From Candidatus Poribacteria bacterium (lineage in GTDB: Bacteria; Poribacteria; WGA-4E; WGA-3G): a DNA stretch of 38,556 nt. This document shows, piece by piece, positions 17,694 through 25,611 of the stretch (the first letter of the stretch is position 1; each line of letters opens with the position of its first letter). A model generated the notes under the pieces. That model worked only from the letters and a program-made list of their open reading frames with translations, had not been told where the DNA came from and ran no database searches. Made by a program: the position numbers and the translations under genes. Location of the stretch: the NCBI GenBank assembly GCA_022821065.1, contig JAJEEK010000066.1, positions 1-38,556 on the forward strand. Reading direction: 5' to 3'.

Positions 17694-20600
17694 TCACTTG
17701 CGTATCAACATCTTGCGCGTTGCAGTGAAGTCACCGGCTGTGATGGTATAGAAATAGACGCCACTTGCGACGGGTTCACCGAATGCGTTTCTGCCATCCC
17801 AATACGCTGCGCGGCTCCGACTATAATAGAAGCCATCAGGTTGGTGTCCGAGTGCTAATGTCCTGACTAATTGTCCGTTGCTCGCGTAAATCGTGATGGT
17901 GACCTCTGCGGGTTTTGCGAGTTGGTAAGGTATCCACGTTTCTGGATTGAATGGGTTCGGGAAGTTCGCCAAGAGGACATTCTCTCTGTCGGCGGTTACA
18001 GTTATTTGTGCGGTAAGTGCAGTCCCATTATAGCCCGCGATAGCGTCTGCACCGACTGTGAATGTGAGCGTACCATCTGTGGTCATGTCTCCATCAAATT
18101 CCAGTTCAATCGTGATTTGTGTATCACTTTTGCGTTCCGGTTGATTCCAAGGCATTGTAACACCTGATATACCAGAAACCGATACAGCGTCCCTGATATC
18201 CCAGATAAACCCTGTATATTCAGCCCCACTAATGGTGAGTGTGACAACGCTGCCATCCAAGGTAGCCTCTCTCAGCGGTGACGCACTTGAGGCAACCACC
18301 GATTCTGTCATTGCGATTACAGTTATTTCTGTCGTCAGTGCGGAACCGTTGTAGCCTGCAATGGCATCTCCTTCCACAGTGAAGGTCAGTGTAGCAGTGG
18401 AGTCAAAGTCGGTGCCATCAAATTCCAGTTCAATCGTGAGTTCGGTATCGCTTTTTCGTTCTGGTTGGTTCCAGGGCTTTGTTACGCCTTGAATACCAGA
18501 CACGGACACCCCATCTCTGATGTCCCAAGTAGAACTTGAATATTTAGCACCACTGAGCGTAAGTGTGACAACGCTGCCATCCAAGGTAGCCTCTTTCAGC
18601 GGTGATGGGGTTGACGCAGCTACGGATTCCGTGTTGGCAGTGACCTGTATTTGTACGGTAAGTGCTGCCCCATTATAACCCTGAATCCCATCCGAGCCAA
18701 CAGTGAAGGTGAGGGTGCCATTTGTCGTTATGTTGCCAGAGAACTCCAGTTCGATAGTGACTTTGGTGTCACTGACGCGCTCCAGATCAAAGAAACCGTC
18801 GAAAGTGACACCTGAAATACCAGAGACGGAGACAGCATCTTCGATATCCCATCTGGAGAGTTCGTAAGTGCCGCCGCTAAGTGTAAGTGTCACGACACTT
18901 CCATGCAATGTCGCTTCTGTCAACGGAGAAGGGCTTGTTGATACGGTTAGCGTCGGTGTTCCAGCTGTATTTATGGGCGGTTCGGGAGTGTCTCGGTTTT
19001 GCGGTTGTTCAGGGGGATCGGGGTTCTGACCGCCGGTATCTGCGGGTGCCTCTGAGACGGAGACGGCGACTTGTACTGTGAATGCCGGACCGTTATAACC
19101 TGCGATGGCATCCGCGCCGACAGTAATAGTGAGCGTGCCATCTGTGGTCATGTTGCCATCATAAGTCAATTCAACGGAAACTTCCGTGTCGCTCTCGCGG
19201 TCTATGTCGAAACTCCCAACCGTGACACCCGAAATGCCGGAGACTGAGACGGCGGGTCTGATCGCAGAGTTCCAACGTTCAAACTTTCTGCCGCTGAGCG
19301 TGAGTGTAATAATACTTTCGTCGAGTGTCGCCTCCGTTAATGGTGCGGCAGTGGACGCGGTAACCGACTCGGTAACAGCAGGAACAGAGATTTGTCGGGT
19401 AAGTGCAGCACCATTATAGTCTTTAATAGCACCCGCACCGACAGTAAAAGTCAGTGTGCCGTTGGCGCTCATGTTCCCGTCATACGTCAGTTCAACCGTA
19501 ATTTCAGTATCGTTCACACGATCCACATCGAATGTCTCAACAGTAACCCCTGAAATGCCGGAAACTGTCACTGCCTCTCTAATTCTCCAACTGGAGGACT
19601 CGTAAGTGCCACCACTGAGCGTGAGTGTTATAATACCGCCATGCAGCGTTGCCTCTGTGAGTGGTGCAGCAGTTGACACGCTTAGTGTCGGGGTTCCACC
19701 TGTATTTCCAGGTTGTTCAGGGGTATCAGGCTGTGGGTTGGTGTCATCTCCACCCTTCTCATTTATATCGGTAACGTTGATAGTGACAGTGATGGTGTCA
19801 GTCAAACTGCCATCGGAGACCGTGATTGTCACCGTGTAGGCGTTCTTGGTTTCATAGTCGAGGACTGCCCTTGTTTTCAACTGTCCAGTCGTGCCATCAA
19901 TGCTAAACGCGGAGGCATCTGTGCCGGCGAGGCTATAGGTAAGCGTGTCATTGTCGGTGTCCGTAGCGGCAATTGCGGTGCCGATATGTTGTCCGGCTGC
20001 AGTGTTCTCAGCGATTGTGCGAGTGGTGGAGGTGCCGTCAGTGAACACCGGTGCAGTATTTGTTGGATCATCTACGACTGTCACGGGTTGCCAACTATTG
20101 CCATCTCCCATCGGGAGAGATACGGTGTAATCCTGCGTATCAAGGTAGATTTTAAAAAACATGCCCCAATCGTTATTTGTGATCAGCGTGCCATGGTTGC
20201 AAACTTTAATTAACAGTAGATTGTTACCAGCATTGAGATGTACAGGAAAATGGTTTTGTATGCCTGTTGTCCGTCTTGTAACATCGTTTTCGTAAACAAC
20301 TGAACCGTTGAGCCAAACTTTAATAGAATCATCACTTCCGACACCCATCAAAACATCGTTTTGATCGCGTGGAGAGGAAATGTTAATCAAAGCATAAGCG
20401 GAATATTGACTGAGTTGGTGACTATCGGTGAGCCCAATCTGTCTGACGACGTTGATGACGTTATTTGATGAGCATAAGAAAATACCGCAAACGGTCGTTG
20501 GACGTAAACGTCCACTTGTCCATTGCAGCGCGTCAAAGTGATCGCCCTCATTGACCCCGTTTTGAGCGATCTGCGGCTCCGTAATCACGCCGTCACTTGC

Positions 20601-23600
20601 TTCGGAGAGATTATCCGTGTCTATATCTCCACCGGGGGCAATCATCCAGAGCCAGGGACCTTCTATATGATCATAATCGCTCTCTATTGGTTTGTTAGTT
20701 GCTATAGGGGGTTCAGGAACTTCGGGTGTTTCAGGTTCTACGGGAGTTTCTGTGCCGGCAGCAACAGGGACTTGCGCCATGAGGGCGGGCCCATTATACC
20801 CGGCGATGGCATCCGCACCGACGGTAAAAGTGAGGGTGCCATCGGCTGTCATATTGCCATCATAAGTCAGTTCGACGGTGACTTCCGTGTCGCTTTCTCG
20901 GTCTATGTCAAAATTCCCCACAGTGACACCCACAATACCAGAAACTGAGACGGCGGGTCTGATTGCAGAGTTCCAACGTTCAAATTTCCGACCACTGAGT
21001 GTGAGCGTAACAACGCTTTCATCGAGTGTCGCCGCCGTCAAGGGTGCGGCGGTGGATGCGGTGATCGACTCGGAGACAGCAGTAACAGGTATTTGCGCGG
21101 TAAGTGCGGCACCGTTATAGTCGGCGATTGCAGCTGCGCCTAAGGTGAGTGTAAGCGTGCTATCCGTATTGATATTGCCATCAAACTCCAGTTTGACTGT
21201 CATTTTTGTATCGCCGATGCGTTCGGTGTCAAACCTATCAAGCGCGATCCCGGTAATGCCAGCGACGGACACCGCATCTCTGAGTTTCCAAGTAGACCCC
21301 TCGTAAGTGCCACCGGTGAGCGTAAGTGTGACAATACCTTCGTGCAGCGTTGCCTCATTTAGCGGTGCAGCAGTGGATACAGCTAAGGTTGGCGTGCCAC
21401 CCCCAGGAGGGGGCTCTTCAGTTTGCTCGGGAGTCTCAGGCTGGGGGTCGCTTCTGTCATCACCAATCTCCTTGATTTCCCAAGAGGTGCCGACCTGTTC
21501 AGCAACGAAGTGATACGCCTGCCCGTTGACAGTTGTAGAGACACGCAGTGAACCGCTAATAGCTGTTTGGTTAATCCATTCAAGCCAGGTTGGCAAATTC
21601 GGGATATGCCATTGTGCTGTGCCATCACCAAGCACAGAAAATACGGCATCCGTGCCGGGATAGGTGCAACTCTGCCCAGGCGCGAGCACATCCCCAACTT
21701 TACAAACCGCTGTACTTGTGGGCAATTCATTTATATCGGTGATGTTGATTGTAACAGTGATAGTATGGGTCGAACTGCCATCGGAGACCGTAACAGTTAC
21801 GGTATAGGTGTTCTTGGTTTCGTAGTCGAGTGCTGCGTTAGTTTTCAGCTGTCCGGTTGTCGTGTCAATCTCAAACGCTGCGGCATCGGTGCCACCGAGG
21901 GTGTAGGTTAAGGGGTCATTGTCGGCATCCGTAGCAGCTATAGCCGTGCCGATGTGTTGTCCGGATGTTGTGTTCTCCGCAATAGAACGGGTGGTGTTGG
22001 TCCCATCGGTGAACACCGGTGCGTTGTTTTCGTTGACATCCGTGACATTGATAGTGACGGTGATATTATCGGTGCCACCATTCCTATCAGAGGCAGTTAC
22101 TATCACTGTAAAAGACGATTTATTTGCGTCGTGAAGTGACCATCCCCGAGTTGTCAATTGTACATAATTCTGAATCTGCCCGTTAATGGTCCTACCAAAA
22201 AGATAGGTGTGAAGTAAAGCAGCATCCGTACCACTGAGACTATAATTTACTGAATCGCCATCAGCGTCTGTAGCGAATAGTGGATTACCGACATCATAGT
22301 CCCCTTCAGTATTTCCTTTCGGTGGGAGCACTATTGTGACAGTGGTGCTGTCACCATCACTGAACACAGGGGCGTCATTGGCATCAGTTATATTGATTGT
22401 GACATCAATAGAGCCACTCCCGCCATTGCTATCAGAGACAGAGACCGTGACGACGTAAGATGTCTTGGTTTCATAGTCTAAAGCTGCTTTTGTTTGAAGT
22501 TGCCCGGAGGTGCTGACAATGCTAAACGAAGACGCATCCGTGCCACCCAAAGTATAGGTGAGCGTGTCGTTATCCGCATCAGTCGCAGCGATAGCCGTGC
22601 CGATGTGTTTTCCCGGTGCCGTGTTCTCCGCAATGGCACGCGTTGTGCTGGTGCCGTCTGTGAACACAGGGGCAGTGTTAGTCGTCTTAGGAGGAAGTGT
22701 AATATCTAAAGTTAAACCCGGATGATCTTCAATCGCCTCAATCGCTGTCTTGAGTCTATGGAGCGGTCCATAATCTGAAATCGGATTATGACCGACATAT
22801 AACGTTGTTAGCGAAGTCAAACTTTCAAGTTCGGAGACATCATCGATTTTATTTTCACGCAAGCTGACTATTAGCAGTTTGGTGAGATTTTTAAATATAC
22901 CGGCAGGCAATGAGGTTATGCCGTTGTCATGCAAACTAAAATGTGTCAGTTCGGTGAGATTGTCAAAAATCCCTGCTGGTATTGAGGTTAAGTCGTTATG
23001 ATCTAAGTAGAGATGTGTTAGTTCGGTAAGGTTGTCAAATATACCGGCAGACAAAGCAGTCAAATCGTTATTACCCAAATTGAGCGTTGTCAGTGCGGTG
23101 AGCCCATCAAAATCATTAGGCCTCAGTGAAGTAATTGATTTACTGCTTAGGTCGAGTTCCGTAATCGCCGCGATGTGTGCAGCGGTCACAGCGTTTGCAT
23201 TATTCACCCCCGGTACCGCGGAGACAATCGCGTCTTGCACCTGTTGTGTACGTTCTACAAGTAAAATTGCAATATCTAATATCAAACCTGGATGACCCGC
23301 CATAGCCTCAATCGCTGCCTTGAGTCTATGGAGCGGTCCATAATCTGAAATCGGATTATGACCGACATATAACGTTGTTAGCGAAGTCAAACTTTCAAGT
23401 TCGGAGACATCATTGATTTTATTCTCACGCAAACTGACTATTAGCAGTTTGGTGAGATTTTTAAATATACCGGCAGGCAATGAGGTTATGCCGTTGTCAT
23501 GCAAACTGAAGTGTGTCAGTTCGGTGTTATTGTCAAAAATCCCTGCTGGTATTGAGGTCAAATCGTTATGATCTATGTAGAGATGCCTCAGTTCGATAAG

Positions 23601-23927
23601 GTTGTCAAATATATTGGAGGGCAATGCGGTCAAATCGTTACTACCCAAGTTGAGCGTTGTCAGCGCGGTAAGCCCATCAAAATCGTCAGAATTTAGTGAA
23701 GTGATTACTTTACTGCTTAGGTCGAGTTCCGTAATCGCTGCGAGATGTGCTTCGGTGACATCGTTAGCAGCATTAACACCCGGCACTGCAGCAACAATCG
23801 CATCGCGCACTTGCGGCGTGCGTTGACTGACCGGTAACGCATACCCCGTCACATTTATACCTAAAACGAATATAAGGATTCCTAAAATAGTTACGACGCT
23901 TTTTCTATTGCCAAACAGCGATTTCAT
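17694..23927 (-). CDS. 2077-residue surface protein: duplicated LRR block, cadherin-like, Ig-like x7, jelly-roll-like domain
   Basis: The ATG is preceded by AAAAGGAG at 6 nt. The signal peptide is 1-31 (ending GYALP). Two LRR blocks follow (about 33-222 and 223-412), which are nearly identical duplicates. Next are three cadherin-like repeats (about 416-735, NxAPVFTDG...ENT). A small domain with CKVGDVLAPGQSC and QWHIPNLPTWLEWI spans about 736-826. Two Ig-like repeats come next, then a roughly 200-residue jelly-roll-like module (about 1080-1280, HIEGPWLWMIAPGG ... DSIKVWLNGSVVY) that resembles carbohydrate-binding folds. A fourth cadherin-like repeat and five more Ig-like repeats follow, and the chain ends in the shared FlgD-like domain (NFPNPFNPETW ... 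KMLIRK). No dockerin or cohesin is visible, unlike its neighbours. Likely a long adhesin or surface fibre protein. Confidence 0.9.
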   Translation of the reverse strand: MKSLFGNRKSVVTILGILIFVLGINVTGYALPVSQRTPQVRDAIVAAVPGVNAANDVTEAHLAAITELDLSSKVITSLNSDDFDGLTALTTLNLGSNDLTALPSNIFDNLIELRHLYIDHNDLTSIPAGIFDNNTELTHFSLHDNGITSLPAGIFKNLTKLLIVSLRENKINDVSELESLTSLTTLYVGHNPISDYGPLHRLKAAIEAMAGHPGLILDIAILLVERTQQVQDAIVSAVPGVNNANAVTAAHIAAITELDLSSKSITSLRPNDFDGLTALTTLNLGNNDLTALSAGIFDNLTELTHLYLDHNDLTSIPAGIFDNLTELTHFSLHDNGITSLPAGIFKNLTKLLIVSLRENKIDDVSELESLTSLTTLYVGHNPISDYGPLHRLKTAIEAIEDHPGLTLDITLPPKTTNTAPVFTDGTSTTRAIAENTAPGKHIGTAIAATDADNDTLTYTLGGTDASSFSIVSTSGQLQTKAALDYETKTSYVVTVSVSDSNGGSGSIDVTINITDANDAPVFSDGDSTTVTIVLPPKGNTEGDYDVGNPLFATDADGDSVNYSLSGTDAALLHTYLFGRTINGQIQNYVQLTTRGWSLHDANKSSFTVIVTASDRNGGTDNITVTINVTDVNENNAPVFTDGTNTTRSIAENTTSGQHIGTAIAATDADNDPLTYTLGGTDAAAFEIDTTTGQLKTNAALDYETKNTYTVTVTVSDGSSTHTITVTINITDINELPTSTAVCKVGDVLAPGQSCTYPGTDAVFSVLGDGTAQWHIPNLPTWLEWINQTAISGSLRVSTTVNGQAYHFVAEQVGTSWEIKEIGDDRSDPQPETPEQTEEPPPGGGTPTLAVSTAAPLNEATLHEGIVTLTLTGGTYEGSTWKLRDAVSVAGITGIALDRFDTERIGDTKMTVKLEFDGNINTDSTLTLTLGAAAIADYNGAALTAQIPVTAVSESITASTAAPLTAATLDESVVTLTLSGRKFERWNSAIRPAVSVSGIVGVTVGNFDIDRESDTEVTVELTYDGNMTADGTLTFTVGADAIAGYNGPALMAQVPVAAGTETPVEPETPEVPEPPIATNKPIESDYDHIEGPWLWMIAPGGDIDTDNLSEASDGVITEPQIAQNGVNEGDHFDALQWTSGRLRPTTVCGIFLCSSNNVINVVRQIGLTDSHQLSQYSAYALINISSPRDQNDVLMGVGSDDSIKVWLNGSVVYENDVTRRTTGIQNHFPVHLNAGNNLLLIKVCNHGTLITNNDWGMFFKIYLDTQDYTVSLPMGDGNSWQPVTVVDDPTNTAPVFTDGTSTTRTIAENTAAGQHIGTAIAATDTDNDTLTYSLAGTDASAFSIDGTTGQLKTRAVLDYETKNAYTVTITVSDGSLTDTITVTINVTDINEKGGDDTNPQPDTPEQPGNTGGTPTLSVSTAAPLTEATLHGGIITLTLSGGTYESSSWRIREAVTVSGISGVTVETFDVDRVNDTEITVELTYDGNMSANGTLTFTVGAGAIKDYNGAALTRQISVPAVTESVTASTAAPLTEATLDESIITLTLSGRKFERWNSAIRPAVSVSGISGVTVGSFDIDRESDTEVSVELTYDGNMTTDGTLTITVGADAIAGYNGPAFTVQVAVSVSEAPADTGGQNPDPPEQPQNRDTPEPPINTAGTPTLTVSTSPSPLTEATLHGSVVTLTLSGGTYELSRWDIEDAVSVSGISGVTFDGFFDLERVSDTKVTIELEFSGNITTNGTLTFTVGSDGIQGYNGAALTVQIQVTANTESVAASTPSPLKEATLDGSVVTLTLSGAKYSSSTWDIRDGVSVSGIQGVTKPWNQPERKSDTELTIELEFDGTDFDSTATLTFTVEGDAIAGYNGSALTTEITVIAMTESVVASSASPLREATLDGSVVTLTISGAEYTGFIWDIRDAVSVSGISGVTMPWNQPERKSDTQITIELEFDGDMTTDGTLTFTVGADAIAGYNGTALTAQITVTADRENVLLANFPNPFNPETWIPYQLAKPAEVTITIYASNGQLVRTLALGHQPDGFYYSRSRAAYWDGRNAFGEPVASGVYFYTITAGDFTATRKMLIRK
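22701..23824. repeat. Tandem duplication of an LRR-coding segment (570-bp period)
   Basis: Segments 22701-23254 and 23271-23824 align with a constant offset of 570 bp. Long stretches are identical or almost so, for example the 200+ bp from about 22751 and from 23321 that include TGAGTCTATGGAGCGGTCCA. The unit encodes a whole N-terminal module: RTQQVQDAIV...VPGV helix, then leucine-rich repeats, then the closing ISDYGPLHRL segment. This is a recent in-frame duplication of exactly 190 codons. Confidence 0.9.
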
Positions 23928-23940
23928 CGAGAACTCCTTT

Positions 23941-24143
23941 TATACAAGTTATTGGTTATCAGTTCGGTTTTTCTGCGAAAAACCTTTCAGTTAGCAGTTG
24001 TCAGTGGCCAGTCGCCAGTTAAAGAAAGGAAACTTGATGAACCAAACTCTCACTGAGAGGCACTCTTAACTGGTAACCTGTAACTGGAAACTGGTAACTA
24101 TTCCCTCTGATAACTGAAACCATTCTCTCTGATAACTGAAGAC
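23941..24143. repeat. Repeat-rich leader upstream of the 2077-residue gene
   Basis: This 200-bp stretch has no gene. It contains the CGGTTTTTCTGCGAAAAACC hairpin (about 23969-23988), also found inverted near 10051. It also has AACTGGTAAC words and two direct copies of a 22-bp unit with core CTCTGATAACTGAA (24101-24143). Confidence 0.5.
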
Positions 24144-24151
24144 TCTAACAT

Positions 24152-24256
24152 CTATTTGCGTATCAACATCTTGCGTGTAGCGGTGAAGTTGCCTGCGGTG
24201 AGTGTATAGAAATAGACCCGCTTGCGAAAGGTTCACGCAAAAAAGCGGATCCCTGC
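24152..24256 (-). pseudogene. Frameshifted relic of a FlgD-like C-terminal sorting domain
   Basis: On the minus strand, ending at the TAG at 24152-24154, the sequence reads VYFYTLTAGNFTATRKMLIRK, which is the extreme C-terminus of the neighbouring giant proteins. Just upstream one base is missing where the intact genes have GCAAGCGGTGTC (here GCAAGCGGGTC), which breaks the frame. The preceding GEPVASG region is recognisable but garbled, and similarity then fades. This is the stump of a lost sixth or seventh surface-protein gene, or the trace of recombination between C-terminal repeats. Confidence 0.8.
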
Positions 24257-24533
24257 CTGTAGCAATATTTTGGATTTCATGTTGCGACAATAGTATTATC
24301 AAACTCACGTTGGTAGCGACTTGGGTTAAAATAAAAGAGAATAACCGCTTTTTAGGAAAATATATTTTGTCTCTGTTCAATTTGCGTAATCCTGATATGG
24401 TTTCATTAAGTCAATTTTTGTTATTTTAAAAATAAAATATAGTAAAGTCTATACATAACTATGAAATTGTAGCATGTTTATAAAAAAAACAAATTATTTT
24501 CACACTACCAGAGCCGTTCATTTTTAGAAAATT

Positions 24534-24654
24534 AGGACTTATGCATGCGGCTCTTTATGTACCACAAACTGTTAGTTTGTGCTACCAGAACGCTGTGTTT
24601 TCCGAAACATTTCACCTAACACAACTGTCTACAGTCAAAAATTGCGTAAGTCCT
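24534..24654. mobile_element. MITE-like element, copy 1
   Basis: The element is 121 bp. The ends AGGACTTATGCA and TGCGTAAGTCCT are inverted repeats with one mismatch. Inside lies the hairpin CACAAACT-GTT-AGTTTGTG. It shares end sequences and interior order with copies at 26730-26845 and 28815-28934. It has no coding capacity. A further half-end, AGACTTACGCA, follows at about 24663. The preceding 24430-24530 is AT-rich and holds nothing I recognise. Confidence 0.75.
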
Positions 24655-24950
24655 GTTCGATAAGACTTACGCAATGCGCAATAATGCCCGTCGCATTTGG
24701 GAGCGTACAGCGCATCGCCAACGAAAATAGGACGCGGCAAACTACTGCAAAGCAGCACTCACCATCAGCAAAAAAATAAAAAAATCGTGGAATTTGGACG
24801 TTGTATTTTCAGAAACATAACCCAATTGCCAGATGGGTGGAGACGGGAAGTAGCGGGAACTACCTCGGTTATCCGTCCCCAACGTCCATTCGTAATGATA
24901 CAAGGTCTTCCGAAAAACTCAAGTAAAATTAGACGCTGTTTAAAATATCA

Positions 24951-25067
24951 ACCACATCAAGTGAGATATGTGGTATACTTAAACATGCACTGGCAACTCA
25001 CTCTTGGCAGTGCCGCGGTTCGGGACAGCTGCAACTGTTGCCGAACCACCGTAATGGATTTTTACGG
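24951..25067 (+). other. Possible structured RNA or operator: three hairpins
   Basis: Within the roughly 470-bp gene-free stretch 24655-25126 there are three inverted repeats. They are ACCACAT/ATGTGGT (24951-24974); GGTTCGG...CCGAACC (25017-25047) with a nested ACAG/CTGT stem; and CCGTAA/TTACGG (25049-25067). They follow each other closely, as in a folded RNA, but no known riboswitch or ncRNA class is recognised and no downstream plus-strand gene exists. The 134-codon ORF across it has no family resemblance. Confidence 0.25.
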
Positions 25068-25126
25068 ATGCCAAAAGACATTATATCAAAAACAAACATA
25101 AAATACAACAATTCTTTTATTTTTAT

Positions 25127-25453
25127 CTAATTTCTCTGTGAACCCAAATTGCTATCCAACAAATTTTGAGGCGTATCCAATCTCTTTCGCGCATTTCTTG
25201 CAAGACGGATTTTTGTTTCGCGACGTTCGCCTACTTTTTCTAACTGGCAAAGGTCATCTGCAAAAACCGTGCCAACGCTCACAATTTTCTGATGTGTCAT
25301 GGCGCGTTCTATGGGTTCACGGACGATGAAACCTTGTAAAATCAAGGGTTCTAACATCGTCTCGAATTCTAAACCGAATGCACTCCCGTTTCGATAAGTT
25401 GTGTCAAGACGCAAAAATTTTTGTGATGCATGCCAAATTTTTTGGGAAAACAA
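25127..25453 (-). CDS. Questionable small hypothetical protein
   Basis: An open frame of up to 108 residues (a later ATG at 25357 would give 76). The C-terminal half, PIERAMTHQKIVSVGTVFAD and the basic KIRLARNARKRLD segment, has a plausible helical composition. I recognise no family. No convincing ribosome site precedes either ATG. It lies downstream of, and in the same direction as, the AAA+ activator gene. It may be real, a decayed gene end, or chance. Confidence 0.25.
   Translation of the reverse strand: MFSQKIWHASQKFLRLDTTYRNGSAFGLEFETMLEPLILQGFIVREPIERAMTHQKIVSVGTVFADDLCQLEKVGERRETKIRLARNARKRLDTPQNLLDSNLGSQRN
25259..25275 (-). promoter_or_regulatory. Sigma-54 (-24/-12) promoter-like motif
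   Basis: On the minus strand TTGGCACGGTTTTTGCA matches the RpoN consensus TGGCACG-N4-TTGC perfectly. It points leftwards, toward the repeat region and the surface-protein cluster, and lies about 340 bp downstream of the gene for a sigma-54-type AAA+ activator. It falls inside the questionable ORF at 25127-25453, so it may be coincidental, and no gene starts close behind it. Confidence 0.3.
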
Positions 25454-25611
25454 AAAATTTTGGTTTTGTCAAAGTTAGTGACTATCAAGAAAAAAATTGG
25501 GGTATCAGGTAAGGATATTGATCAACGAATGTGTGAATTCGGAGGGAGCTACAGGTTTGATAAGTCGAGGAAAGGCAGCTAGTGAGTTTTCGAGGAAGGA
25601 CATCGACTTTT

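Noticed and set aside
24066..24380. 104-codon minus-strand ORF
   Set aside because: It runs in a different frame through the decayed sorting-domain relic and simple repeats.
25011..25067. tRNA or T-box-like element suggested by GGTTCG
   Set aside because: No cloverleaf, anticodon arm or CCA-proximal acceptor stem could be formed.
24697..25101. 134-codon plus-strand ORF
   Set aside because: No family resemblance or ribosome site; it crosses several hairpins and repeat-derived sequence.
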